Assembly: GCF_000427825.1 (NCBI RefSeq)
Contig: NZ_KE386595.1
Location: 100,502 to 164,501, forward strand
Direction: 5' to 3'
Length of the DNA stretch: 64,000 nt
DNA from: Thermocrispum municipale DSM 44069
GTDB taxonomy: Bacteria; Actinomycetota; Actinomycetes; Mycobacteriales; Pseudonocardiaceae
Positions 8,777 to 16,804 of this stretch are shown here, piece after piece. Each line of letters opens with the position of its first letter. Position 1 is the stretch's first letter. The notes below the pieces were generated by a model. That model was not told where the DNA came from. It was given only the letters and a program-made list of their open reading frames with translations, and made no database searches. Made by a program: the position numbers and the translations under genes.

Positions 8777-9215
8777 CACGCTGTCCGCGGAAGCCATCCG
8801 GCTCGGCGCGACCGCGAAAGACCGGGCCGAGGCGATCGAGCAGTGCGGACGCCTGCTGGTCGACCTCGGCGCGGTGGAGGAGCCGTACGTCGCCGCGATG
8901 CACGAGCGGGAGAAGGCCGTGTCCACGTTCGTCGGCGAAGGGGTGGCCATCCCGCACGGCACGAACGAGGCGCGGCAGTACGTCAAGCGAACCCAGCTCG
9001 CGGTCGTCCAGTACCCCGACGGTATCGACTGGGGCGCCGGGACGGTGCACCTGTGCGTGGCGATCGCGGCCTCGGGTGAAGAACACGTCGAGGTGCTGGC
9101 GGCGCTGTCGAAGGTGTTGATGGACGAACAGAAGGCGGCCGCGCTGCGGACCGCCACCGACGCGGCGACGGTCCTGTCGCTGTTGGGCAACGATCAGCAG
9201 GAGGCACACGCATGA
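8760..9215 (+). CDS. mtlF: PTS mannitol/fructose-type EIIA
   Basis: A 151-residue EIIA of the mannitol/fructose (PTS_EIIA_2) family. The motif FVGEGVAIPHGTNEAR contains the phospho-accepting His66. It receives phosphate from HPr, which is encoded three genes downstream. The GTG at 8760 overlaps the EIIB gene by 17 bases; a TTG at 8766 is an alternative start with similar context. The stop overlaps the next start as ATGA. Confidence 0.92.
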   Translation: MTLSTDTLSAEAIRLGATAKDRAEAIEQCGRLLVDLGAVEEPYVAAMHEREKAVSTFVGEGVAIPHGTNEARQYVKRTQLAVVQYPDGIDWGAGTVHLCVAIAASGEEHVEVLAALSKVLMDEQKAAALRTATDAATVLSLLGNDQQEAHA

Positions 9216-10252
9216 AGGTCGCCCGGTTCTACGCGCCAGGCGAGATCAAGCTGGAGGACGCACCCGAGCCGAGCCCCGGCCCGGGCGAGGTGAAGCTGCG
9301 CGTGCGCAACTGCTCGACGTGCGGTACCGACGTGAAGATCTCCCGGCACGGCCACCACCACATCGTGCCGCCGCGCGTCATCGGCCACGAGATCGCAGGC
9401 GAGATCGTGGAGCTCGGTGAGGGCGTCACCGGATGGTCGGTCGGCGACGGTGTGCAGGTGATCGCGGCCATCCCGTGTGGCGAGTGCGTCGAGTGCCGGG
9501 CGGGCTGGTTGACCATCTGCCCGAACCAGGAGTCGATGGGCTACCACTACGACGGTGGTTTCGCCGAGTACATGATCGTGCCGCGCAAGGTGCTGAAGGT
9601 CGACGGGTTGAACCGCATCCCGGAGGGCCTGTCGTTCGCCGAGGCGTCGGTGGCCGAGCCACTGGCCTGCGTGCTCAACGGGCAGGAGCTGGCCGGTGTC
9701 GGTGCGGGCGACACGGTCGTGGTGGTCGGCGCCGGCCCGATCGGCTGCCTGCACGTCCGCCTGGCCCGTTCCCGCGGCGCCAAGCACGTGACGCTGGTGG
9801 AGCTGAACGCCGAGCGGCTGAAGGTGGCCGCCGACCTGGTGCAGCCGGACGCGGCCATCTGTCCGGCGGAGGTCGACCCGATCGACGAGGTGCTCAAGCT
9901 GACCGACGGCCGCGGGGCCAGCGTGGTGATCACCGCCGCGGCGTCCGGCAAGGCGCAGGAGGACGCGCTGAAGATGGTCGCCCGGCGCGGCCGGATCAGC
10001 TTCTTCGGCGGCCTGCCGAAGGACAATCCGATCATCGCGTGCGACTCGAACCTGGTGCACTACCGCGAGCTGACCATCGTCGGCGCGAACGGCTCCAGCC
10101 CGGCGCACAACAAGCGAGCGCTCGAGCTGATCGCCCGCGGCGAGGTGCCGGTGGCCGACCTGATCACCCACCGGCTGCCGCTGGACCGCGTGCTCGAGGC
10201 GATCGAGACCGTGGCCGACGGCAAGGCGATCAAGGTGACCGTCGAGCCGTGA
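9212..10252 (+). CDS. zinc-dependent polyol(-phosphate) dehydrogenase, MDR superfamily
   Basis: A 346-residue medium-chain dehydrogenase. Catalytic zinc ligands are visible as Cys37 (CSTCGTD) and His59-Glu60 (GHE). The structural zinc site is Cys89, Cys92, Cys95 and Cys103. The NAD site is VVVGAGPIGCLH. Sorbitol dehydrogenase and GatD-type galactitol-1-phosphate dehydrogenase belong here. Within a hexitol PTS operon it should oxidise the hexitol phosphate delivered by EIIC to a ketohexose phosphate, replacing the unrelated MtlD enzyme. Overlap with EIIA is four bases (ATGA). Confidence 0.9.
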   Translation: MKVARFYAPGEIKLEDAPEPSPGPGEVKLRVRNCSTCGTDVKISRHGHHHIVPPRVIGHEIAGEIVELGEGVTGWSVGDGVQVIAAIPCGECVECRAGWLTICPNQESMGYHYDGGFAEYMIVPRKVLKVDGLNRIPEGLSFAEASVAEPLACVLNGQELAGVGAGDTVVVVGAGPIGCLHVRLARSRGAKHVTLVELNAERLKVAADLVQPDAAICPAEVDPIDEVLKLTDGRGASVVITAAASGKAQEDALKMVARRGRISFFGGLPKDNPIIACDSNLVHYRELTIVGANGSSPAHNKRALELIARGEVPVADLITHRLPLDRVLEAIETVADGKAIKVTVEP

Positions 10253-10296
10253 CGGCGAGTCCGGCACAGCGACACAGGGGAAAGAAGGGATAGACG

Positions 10297-10635
10297 ATGG
10301 CCGGCAACACGTTCCAGCTCGAGGTCACGGTCGGCTCCCGGGTCGGCCTGCATGCCCGCCCGGCGGCGGCCGTCGCGGGCGCGGCAGCCGAGGCCGCCCA
10401 GCGCGGCGTCGGTATCCGCATCGCCAAGCCGGGCGCCGACCCGGTCGACGCGGCCAGCATCCTCGGCCTGATGAGCCTGGGCGCCAAGCACGGCGACCAG
10501 GTGGTGTTGAGCACCGACGCCGACGACGCGGAGCAGGCCGAACGCGAGGTGCGGCAGCTCGCCGAGCTGGTCGCGCGCGACCTGGACGCCCCCGACGCCG
10601 AGACCGCCGCGAAGCAGGAGCCCGCGCAGCCGTGA
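10297..10635 (+). CDS. ptsH: PTS phosphocarrier protein HPr
   Basis: A 112-residue HPr. The phosphorylation site is GLHARPAA with His19; the regulatory-serine region reads DAASILGLMSLGAKHGDQV. The body matches the usual 85-90 residues, plus an Ala/Glu-rich tail of about 20. It shuttles phosphate from EI to EIIA. RBS is AAAGAAGGGA. EI follows with a GTGA overlap, so the general PTS proteins are made in fixed ratio inside this sugar-specific operon. Confidence 0.95.
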   Translation: MAGNTFQLEVTVGSRVGLHARPAAAVAGAAAEAAQRGVGIRIAKPGADPVDAASILGLMSLGAKHGDQVVLSTDADDAEQAEREVRQLAELVARDLDAPDAETAAKQEPAQP

Positions 10636-12311
10636 CCGCAACGGAGCCAAGGGTGTTGACCGGCCTGGCGGCCAGCCCCGGTCTCGCGGTGGGCCCGGCA
10701 CGTCGGATGGTGCCGCCGCCGGAACTGCCCGCGACCGAACCGGCCGTCGACGACGCCGCGGCCGAGCTGGAGCGGGCGACGAAGGCGCTGGACGAGGTCG
10801 CGGAGTCGCTGGAGGCCACGGCCGCGCAAGCCTCCGGGGAAGCCGCTGGGGTGCTGGCCGCGCAGGCGATGATGGCGCGGGACCCGAGCCTGCGTGCCTC
10901 GGTGCAGCGTGCCGTCGACGCGGGCCGGGCCGCGCCGTGGGCGGTGCGGATCGCGGTCGGCCAAGCCCAGGAGATGATGCGGGCCGCGGGCGGCTACCTG
11001 GCCGAGCGGGCCAGCGACCTGGAGGACCTGGCGAACCGGACGATCGCCAAGCTGCTCGGCGTCGCCATGCCAGGGCTGCCGCAGCCGGAGGACCCGGACG
11101 AGGCCTACGTGTTGTTCGCCGGCGACCTGGCTCCGGCGGACACCGCGACGCTGCCGGTCGACAAGGTGCTGGCCATCGTGACCGAACGCGGTGGGCCGAC
11201 CGGGCACAGCGCGATCATCGCGCGGGCCGCGGGTATCCCCGCCGTAGTCAGCTGCCCCGGAGCAGCCGATGTCGCCGACGGTGAAACGGTGATCGTGCGT
11301 GTGCAGGTCGGCGAGACGGCCGAGGTCGTCCGGCATCCGTCGGAGGACGAGGTGCAGGCCGCCGAGCAGCAACGCGCCGACCTGGCCGCCCGGCTGGCGG
11401 GCAGCAGTGGACCGGGTAGCACCGCGGACGGCCACCGCGTGCAGCTGCTGGCCAACGTCGGGTCGGTCGACAACCTGGAGGCCATCTCCGGCGACTCGGA
11501 CGCCGAGGGTGTCGGGTTGTTCCGCACCGAGGTGTTGTTCCTCGACCGGGCCGCCGCGCCGACCGTCGACGAGCAGCGCGACGCCTACCGCAAGCTGTTG
11601 GCGGCGCTGCCCGGGCGGGACGTGGTGATCCGCACGCTGGACGCCGGTTCGGACAAGCCGCTGGCGTTCGTGCAGCTGGGTGATGAGCCGAACCCGGCGC
11701 TGGGTGTGCGGGGTTACCGCACCGCGTCGGTGCAGCCGCAGCTGTTGACCGACCAGCTCACGGCGATCGCGTCGGCGGCCGCGGAGACCGCGGCGAACGT
11801 GCGGGTCATGGCGCCGATGATCTCCACGCCGGAGGAGGCCGCGGCGTTCGTCGAGCAGGCGCGTAGCCATGGTCTGCCCAGTGTCGGCGTGATGATCGAG
11901 GTGCCCGCGGCGGCGCTGCGGATCGACGAGATCGCCGACGTGGTGGACTTCGTCAGCATCGGCACCAACGACCTGGCGCAGTACACGTTCGCCGCCGACC
12001 GCCAGCTCGGCGACGTGGCGCACCTGCTCGACCCGTGGCAGCCCGGATTGCTGCAGCTCATCGCCCGCGTGGCGGAAGCGCTGCGCAGGCGGGACAAGCC
12101 GGTCAGCCTGTGTGGCGAGGCGGCGGCCGACCCGTTGCTGGCGCCGGTGCTCGCCGGGTTCGGGTTCACCAGCCTGTCGATGGCGCCGACCGCGATCCCC
12201 GCGGTGCGGGCCGCGCTGCGCGAACTCACTCTCGAGCAGTGCCGGGAGCGAGCCGAACGGGTGCTGGCGGCGTCATCGCCCGCCGAAGCCCGGGCGGCTG
12301 CGAAGTCCTGA
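10632..12311 (+). CDS. ptsI: PTS Enzyme I (phosphoenolpyruvate-protein phosphotransferase)
   Basis: A 559-residue Enzyme I. It has the N-terminal HPr-binding helical domain, the phosphohistidine loop TERGGPTGHSAIIAR with His192, and a C-terminal PEP-binding barrel. The barrel shows EGVGLFRTEVLFLDR, DAGSDKPL, FVSIGTNDLAQYTFAADR and the catalytic Cys motif VSLCGEAAADP. It starts the PTS relay by taking phosphate from PEP in the cytoplasm. It is the last gene of the operon; a convergent LuxR gene lies 205 bases downstream. Confidence 0.96.
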   Translation: MTATEPRVLTGLAASPGLAVGPARRMVPPPELPATEPAVDDAAAELERATKALDEVAESLEATAAQASGEAAGVLAAQAMMARDPSLRASVQRAVDAGRAAPWAVRIAVGQAQEMMRAAGGYLAERASDLEDLANRTIAKLLGVAMPGLPQPEDPDEAYVLFAGDLAPADTATLPVDKVLAIVTERGGPTGHSAIIARAAGIPAVVSCPGAADVADGETVIVRVQVGETAEVVRHPSEDEVQAAEQQRADLAARLAGSSGPGSTADGHRVQLLANVGSVDNLEAISGDSDAEGVGLFRTEVLFLDRAAAPTVDEQRDAYRKLLAALPGRDVVIRTLDAGSDKPLAFVQLGDEPNPALGVRGYRTASVQPQLLTDQLTAIASAAAETAANVRVMAPMISTPEEAAAFVEQARSHGLPSVGVMIEVPAAALRIDEIADVVDFVSIGTNDLAQYTFAADRQLGDVAHLLDPWQPGLLQLIARVAEALRRRDKPVSLCGEAAADPLLAPVLAGFGFTSLSMAPTAIPAVRAALRELTLEQCRERAERVLAASSPAEARAAAKS

Positions 12312-12516
12312 CGGTCCGCCGCACGGGCAGGTCGACCGTCGCGGCGTCTGCCGGTCTGCGCGCAGCGTATCGGCGGTTACCACGCCCTCCTGCTTCGCGG
12401 GCCGATCGCACACTGCGTAGGCCCCAGATTCGCACCAGCCCGGAAACGCGTGTGCCGACGGTGACCGCATCGCGCAGGCCGGCGGCCGTCGCACCGCGGC
12501 GCGCACCACGTCGCCG

Positions 12517-13155
12517 CTACAGCACCCCGGCCCGCATCGCATACGCCACGGCGTGCGTGCGGTTGCGCAGGTTAAGCCGCTCCAGCAGGCCGTGCACGAT
12601 GTTCTTCACCGTGCGCTCGGAGTAGCACAGTTTGGCGGCGATCTCGGCGGTGTCGCAGCCTTCGGCGAGCAACCGCAGCAGCGCCCGCTCGCGCGGCGTC
12701 AGCTGGGGCGCGTTCTCCCCGCCAGGCTGCAGCAGACCGCGCGAAACCCGGTCGAGCTGTTCGACCAGCCGCACCGTTTCCTCTTCGGGAGGCAACGGAC
12801 CGGCCGCGGCGGTGCGCACGGCCTGCCGCAGTTCTTCCCCGGTCAGCCCGGCGGCGGGCAGCACCGTGAACACCCGGTAGCGCACCGCCGACGGCACATC
12901 GAGGCCCTCCAGGTCGTTGAGCACCAGCACGGTGCGGGCCTTGCCGAACTGGGCGATCTTGGCGAGCATCTCGTTGGTCTTGGTGTCCACCCGCTCGGCG
13001 ACCACCACCGCGACATCGGCCTCGGCGAGCCGCAACGGCGGCACGACGACCAGCTCGGGATCGGTCTTGTTCGCCTTACCACCGGACACGAGGTGGATGA
13101 CGCCTCGCTGCCGCCACGGGTCAGCGGCACACACCGTCAGGGCCAGACGCTTCAT
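12517..13155 (-). CDS. orphan LuxR-family regulator with receiver-like N-terminus lacking the phospho-Asp
   Basis: A 212-residue protein. Residues 1-125 resemble a response-regulator receiver fold, but the strand that should end in the phosphoacceptor reads ADVAVVVAERVD, with no Asp at that point. The C-terminal NarL/LuxR HTH runs LTPRERALLRLLAEGCDTAEI then AAKLCYSERTVKNIVHGLL. Start ATG 13155 has GGAGGAA six bases upstream. It is a clear paralogue of the protein at 22065-22688 (shared DTAEIAAKLCYS-RTVKN core). TGAAG direct repeats lie 54 bases upstream. Probably an aspartate-less regulator that senses a ligand rather than a kinase; its target is likely the neighbouring sugar operon. Confidence 0.88.
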   Translation of the reverse strand: MKRLALTVCAADPWRQRGVIHLVSGGKANKTDPELVVVPPLRLAEADVAVVVAERVDTKTNEMLAKIAQFGKARTVLVLNDLEGLDVPSAVRYRVFTVLPAAGLTGEELRQAVRTAAAGPLPPEEETVRLVEQLDRVSRGLLQPGGENAPQLTPRERALLRLLAEGCDTAEIAAKLCYSERTVKNIVHGLLERLNLRNRTHAVAYAMRAGVL

Positions 13156-13208
13156 GATTCCTCCGCGGGAGCCGTCCGGTCGGTCTCGACCCCAGCTTCC
13201 GCGAACGA

Positions 13209-13236
13209 CCTTCATGAAATCTGTTCGCGTCTTCAC
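13209..13236 (-). promoter_or_regulatory. TGAAG direct repeats upstream of the orphan LuxR gene
   Basis: On the minus strand GTGAAGA (13236-13230) and ATGAAGG (13215-13209) are 21 bases apart, ending 54 bases before the ATG at 13155. The same motif and 21-base spacing occur before the paralogous regulator gene at 22065. Confidence 0.5.
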
Positions 13237-13511
13237 GTGGTCATGAAGGGTCCGGTCAGTCCGTCGAGTTTCGCCTGCTCAAGCAGCTCCAATGAGGCCC
13301 GCAGATGGTCGAGACAGGCGGGCATGTCGTCCCGTTCCAACGCGCGCAGCGCTTCCTCGCCGCGAGTGAGCCCGGCCAGGACGTCCAGATAACGCTCCCC
13401 CGCCTGCGCGTCCCGCTGCTGATCCACCGACAGCTGCAGCAGTTCGATCTGCCTGGCGAGCCGATCGGCCAGCAGGCGATGTGGGCTGAGGCCTCGCGGC
13501 GAAGCGGTCAT
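13233..13511 (-). CDS. small hypothetical helical protein
   Basis: A 92-residue protein of unknown family. Composition is Leu/Ala/Glu/Arg-rich and it looks wholly helical (RLLADRLARQIELLQLSVDQQ, then EEALRALERDD and HLRASLELLEQAK). The ATG at 13511 has GGAAGGAG six bases upstream, which decides the start over a TTG two codons earlier. It lies 77 bases upstream of the orphan LuxR gene on the same strand and probably shares its transcript. It diverges from the sugar ABC operon. No catalytic motif or membrane segment; no function proposed. Confidence 0.7.
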   Translation of the reverse strand: MTASPRGLSPHRLLADRLARQIELLQLSVDQQRDAQAGERYLDVLAGLTRGEEALRALERDDMPACLDHLRASLELLEQAKLDGLTGPFMTT

Positions 13512-13622
13512 CGCCAACTCCTTCCCGCCCGTGCCTACCCAAGACGACCACTATGACGCCGCGCCCGCCGAGCGGGATGCGCGCGGCGGCAAGCGAAAAT
13601 CGTCGGTACCGCAGCCGTGCCC

Positions 13623-13657
13623 GAAAGGACCTTTCTGCGCACGCGCGCACGCGCGCG
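13623..13657. promoter_or_regulatory. palindrome plus alternating purine-pyrimidine tract before the sugar ABC operon
   Basis: GAAAGGACCTTTC (13623-13635) is a perfect odd palindrome. It is directly followed by 22 bases of strict purine/pyrimidine alternation (13636-13657, CG and CA steps), the type of tract that can flip to Z-DNA. It sits 67-100 bases before the binding-protein ATG, where an operator is expected. Function inferred. Confidence 0.4.
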
Positions 13658-13723
13658 AGAGGTCGCCGGGCGGGTGCTGTGGCAAAATTCGCTCTCGGCA
13701 CGCCGCGGGAGAGAGGCTCGTCG

Positions 13724-14989
13724 ATGAGTTCACACCTCCGCTCCAGCCGCTTGGCGGCCGTGCTGACCGTCGTGCTGCTGTTGTCCAGCGGGTGTTTCGG
13801 CGGCTCGGGCACCATTCGCCTCACCCTCGCGACGTTCGGCGAGTTCGGCTACCGCGAGCTGGTCCGGACGTTCGAGCGGGACCACCCCGGCATCACCGTC
13901 GTCACCCGCGTCACCGACTTCGACAGCCACCACAAGGCGCTGGCCACCGCACTGGGCACCGGTCGCGGAGCGCCGGACGTGGTGGCGATCGAGGAGCAGT
14001 ACCTGCCGCGCATGCGGCAGTCCGCCGACAAGTTCGTCGACCTGCGCACCTACGGCGCCGACAAGCTCAGCGACCGCTGGGTGGACTGGAAATGGTCGGC
14101 CGGCCTCGCCGGTGAGAAAGTCATCGGACTCGGCACGGACATGGGCGGGCTGGCCATGTGCTACCGGCGGGACCTGTTCGCCGCCGCCGGCCTGCCCACC
14201 GAGCGGGACGCGGTCTCCCGGCAGTGGCGGACCTGGCGCGACTACGCCGACGTGGCCGAGCGGTTCGCGGCCACGGCAGGCGAGGACGTGCACTTCACCG
14301 ACTCCGCGGCCAACGTGTTCCAGTCGATGGTCAGCCAGCTGGATCGCAACTACTTCGCCGCCGACGGCTCCTACATCGCCGCGAAGAACGCCCCGCTGAA
14401 GGATGCCTTCACCATCGCAGGCGAGCTGGGCGCGAACGGGTTCACCGCGGGCGTGCAGCCGTTCACCCAGGAATGGAGCGCGGCGATCCGGTCCGGTTCG
14501 GTGGCCACGGTGGCCTGCCCGTCGTGGATGCTCGCGCTGATCCGCAACGCGGCCGGCCCCGAAGGCGAAGGCAAGTGGGACATCGCTGCGGTGCCCGGCG
14601 GCAGCGGTAACCGCGGCGGCTCCTACCTGGCGATACCGGCGCAGACCGAGCACGCGCGCGCCGCGTACCAGCTGGCGGAGTGGCTGACCGCGCCGGAGCA
14701 ACAGCGGCGTACGTTCCTCACCACCGGGATCCTGCCCAGCTGCCCCGCGGTGTACCGCGACCCGAAGATCCAATCCCGTCGCGACCGGTACTTCTCCAAC
14801 GCCCCGGTCGGCAAGATCTACGCCGCGGCGGCGGACGCGCTGCGCCCCACGTTCCGCGGGGTCGACGATGCCAGGGTGCGACCCCGGTTCGATGCGGCGC
14901 TCGGCCGGATCGAGGAAGGTGCGCTGAGCGTGCCCGAAGCCTTCGCCGAAGCCGTGCAGCGCGGCCGGGACGCGTTGGGAGGAGGTTGA
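13724..14989 (+). CDS. sugar ABC transporter substrate-binding lipoprotein
   Basis: A 421-residue family 1 extracellular solute-binding protein. The N-terminus is a lipoprotein signal: basic RSSR, hydrophobic VLTVVLLL, lipobox LSSGC with Cys24 as the lipidated residue. The mature part has the sugar-binder features RTFERDHPGITV, RGAPDVVAIEEQYLP and WRTWRDYADVAERF. It captures an oligosaccharide outside the membrane for the two permeases encoded next. The ATG was chosen because it begins the signal peptide and follows GGGAGAG; 57 in-frame upstream codons are Arg-rich and implausible. No ATP-binding subunit is encoded nearby, so a shared MsiK-type ATPase probably drives it. Confidence 0.93.
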   Translation: MSSHLRSSRLAAVLTVVLLLSSGCFGGSGTIRLTLATFGEFGYRELVRTFERDHPGITVVTRVTDFDSHHKALATALGTGRGAPDVVAIEEQYLPRMRQSADKFVDLRTYGADKLSDRWVDWKWSAGLAGEKVIGLGTDMGGLAMCYRRDLFAAAGLPTERDAVSRQWRTWRDYADVAERFAATAGEDVHFTDSAANVFQSMVSQLDRNYFAADGSYIAAKNAPLKDAFTIAGELGANGFTAGVQPFTQEWSAAIRSGSVATVACPSWMLALIRNAAGPEGEGKWDIAAVPGGSGNRGGSYLAIPAQTEHARAAYQLAEWLTAPEQQRRTFLTTGILPSCPAVYRDPKIQSRRDRYFSNAPVGKIYAAAADALRPTFRGVDDARVRPRFDAALGRIEEGALSVPEAFAEAVQRGRDALGGG

Positions 14990-14990
14990 A

Positions 14991-15905
14991 CTGACCACGC
15001 GAACGGCGAAGTACGCGTCCCGCGGCCAGCGCGCCGCCGGCTATCTGCTCCTGGCGCCGTTCTTCGTCGTGTTCGTGGTCTTCGGTCTCCTGCCGCTGCT
15101 CTACACCGCGTGGGTCTCGCTGCACGACTGGGACCTCATCGACGGCCCGCGCGCCTTCACCGGCGTGGACAACTACGCGCAGCTGTTGTCCGACTGGCGC
15201 TTCTACAACGCGTTGGGCAACACGGTGAGCATCTTCCTGTTGTCCACCGTGGTGCAGTTGCTGGCCGCGCTCGGGCTCGCCGCGCTGCTCAACCGCCCGT
15301 TGCGGGCGAGTTCGTGGTGGCGGGCGGGTGTGCTGCTGCCGAACGTCGTCTCCGTGGTCGCGGTGGCGCTGGTGTTCGGTCAGCTGTTCGGCGACACCTC
15401 CGGCACCGTCAACGCCGTGCTCGAGCTGATCGGGCTCGACCCGGTCGACTGGCACAGCGATCGGTGGTCGGCCCACCTGGCCGTCTCCGTCATGGTCATC
15501 TGGCGCTGGACCGGCTACAACGCCCTGCTGTACCTGGCCGCCATGCAGTCCATCCCGCAGGAGCGCTACGACGCGGCCGCGCTGGACGGCGCGTCCCGCT
15601 GGCAGGCGTTCTGGTTGATCACCGTGCCGGGGATCCGGCCGACGATCCTGTTCACCGTGGTCATCTCGACCATCGGTGGGCTGCAGTTGTTCACCGAACC
15701 GCAGCTGTTCGACCCGCTCGGCACCAGCGGCACCGGAGGCACCGACCGGCAGTTCCAGACCCTGGTGATGTACCTCTACGAGCGCGGGTTCACCGAGTAC
15801 GACGCCGGCTACGCGGCCGCCGTGGCGTGGGCCGTGGTCGCCATCTCCGGCATCGTCGTGCTGGTCAACTTCGGCCTGGTCCGCCGCATGGTGGCGAGGA
15901 GCTGA
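14991..15905 (+). CDS. sugar ABC transporter permease (MalF-like), probable CTG start
   Basis: A 304-residue inner-membrane permease. The first helix, AAGYLLLAPFFVVFVVFG, begins about 16 residues in. The EAA loop that docks the ATPase is AAALDGASRWQAFWLITVPG. No ATG, GTG or TTG exists in frame between the upstream stop and base 15069, and a start at GTG 15069 would delete half of helix 1. The strong Shine-Dalgarno GGAGGAGG (14978-14985) is ideally placed for CTG at 14991, read as LTTRTAKYASRGQR. The gene follows the lipoprotein stop by one base. Six or so membrane helices as usual. Confidence 0.88.
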   Translation: MTTRTAKYASRGQRAAGYLLLAPFFVVFVVFGLLPLLYTAWVSLHDWDLIDGPRAFTGVDNYAQLLSDWRFYNALGNTVSIFLLSTVVQLLAALGLAALLNRPLRASSWWRAGVLLPNVVSVVAVALVFGQLFGDTSGTVNAVLELIGLDPVDWHSDRWSAHLAVSVMVIWRWTGYNALLYLAAMQSIPQERYDAAALDGASRWQAFWLITVPGIRPTILFTVVISTIGGLQLFTEPQLFDPLGTSGTGGTDRQFQTLVMYLYERGFTEYDAGYAAAVAWAVVAISGIVVLVNFGLVRRMVARS

Positions 15906-15908
15906 GCG

Positions 15909-16799
15909 ATGACAGTCACGACGCCCCGGCCGGCGCAGCATCGCACCCACCGCAAGCCGGACGCCGCCGACTCCCCACGCGGGCCGCTGCGCTGGTGGGT
16001 CTACGCGCTCCTGCTCGCCGTCGGGGCCGCGTCGATCTTCCCGCTGTACTGGTCGTTCGTCGTGGCCAGCAGCGACGGAGCAGATGCTTCCGGGCTGCCG
16101 TCGCTGATCCCGGGCCCGCATCTGATGGAGAACCTGGCCCGGGTCGTCGACACCGTCGACTTCTGGTTCGCCGTGCAGAACTCGCTCATCGTGGCGAGCA
16201 CCGTGGCGGTCGCCAACGTCACGCTGTCGACCTTCGCCGGTTTCGCGTTCGCCCACCTGCGCTTCCCCGGCCGGAACACGTTGTTCCTGGTGGTGCTGGG
16301 CACGGCGATGGTCCCCGCTCAACTCGGCGTCGTCCCGCTCTACCTCGTGGTGTCCGACCTGGGCTGGTACGGACGGTTGGAAGCGGTGATCGTGCCCGCG
16401 TTGGCGGGCGCGTTCGGGGTGTTCTGGATGCGGCAGGCGTGTGAGCAGGCGGTCGATCCGGACCTGGTCGACGCGGCCCGGCTGGACGGCTGCTCGGTGC
16501 TGCGGGTCATCTGGCACGTGGTGGTACCTGCGGTGCGCCCGCAAGCGCTCGTGCTGACCATGCTGACGTTTCTGTCCGCGTGGAACGACTTCTTCTGGCC
16601 GCTGATCGTCCTCGACCCGGTACGAAGTCCGACCGTGCAGGTCGTGGTGTCCGAATTGGCCAGCGGTTACTTCACCGACTACGCGCTGATGCTCACCGGT
16701 GCCACACTGGGCGTGCTTCCGGTGCTGGTGATCTTCGTGCTGCTGGCGCGACGCATCGTCACCGGGATCATGCACGGCGCGGGACAAGGCGTGAGGTGA
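15909..16799 (+). CDS. sugar ABC transporter permease (MalG-like)
   Basis: A 296-residue permease partnering the previous gene. It has a hydrophilic N-terminus of about 28 residues, then helix 1 (WWVYALLLAVGAASIFPLYW), and the EAA loop DAARLDGCSVLRVIWHVVVP before AVRPQALVLTMLTFLSAWNDFFWPL. Together with the upstream protein it forms the transmembrane channel of a carbohydrate uptake (CUT1) importer. Start ATG lies three bases after the first permease stop with GAGGAGC upstream. Confidence 0.94.
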   Translation: MTVTTPRPAQHRTHRKPDAADSPRGPLRWWVYALLLAVGAASIFPLYWSFVVASSDGADASGLPSLIPGPHLMENLARVVDTVDFWFAVQNSLIVASTVAVANVTLSTFAGFAFAHLRFPGRNTLFLVVLGTAMVPAQLGVVPLYLVVSDLGWYGRLEAVIVPALAGAFGVFWMRQACEQAVDPDLVDAARLDGCSVLRVIWHVVVPAVRPQALVLTMLTFLSAWNDFFWPLIVLDPVRSPTVQVVVSELASGYFTDYALMLTGATLGVLPVLVIFVLLARRIVTGIMHGAGQGVR

Positions 16800-16804
16800 G
16801 CGCG

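Noticed and set aside
14718..16787. 689-codon antisense frame over the ABC permeases
   Set aside because: Shadow frame with low-complexity Arg/His/Gln composition; opposite strand has clear transporter genes.
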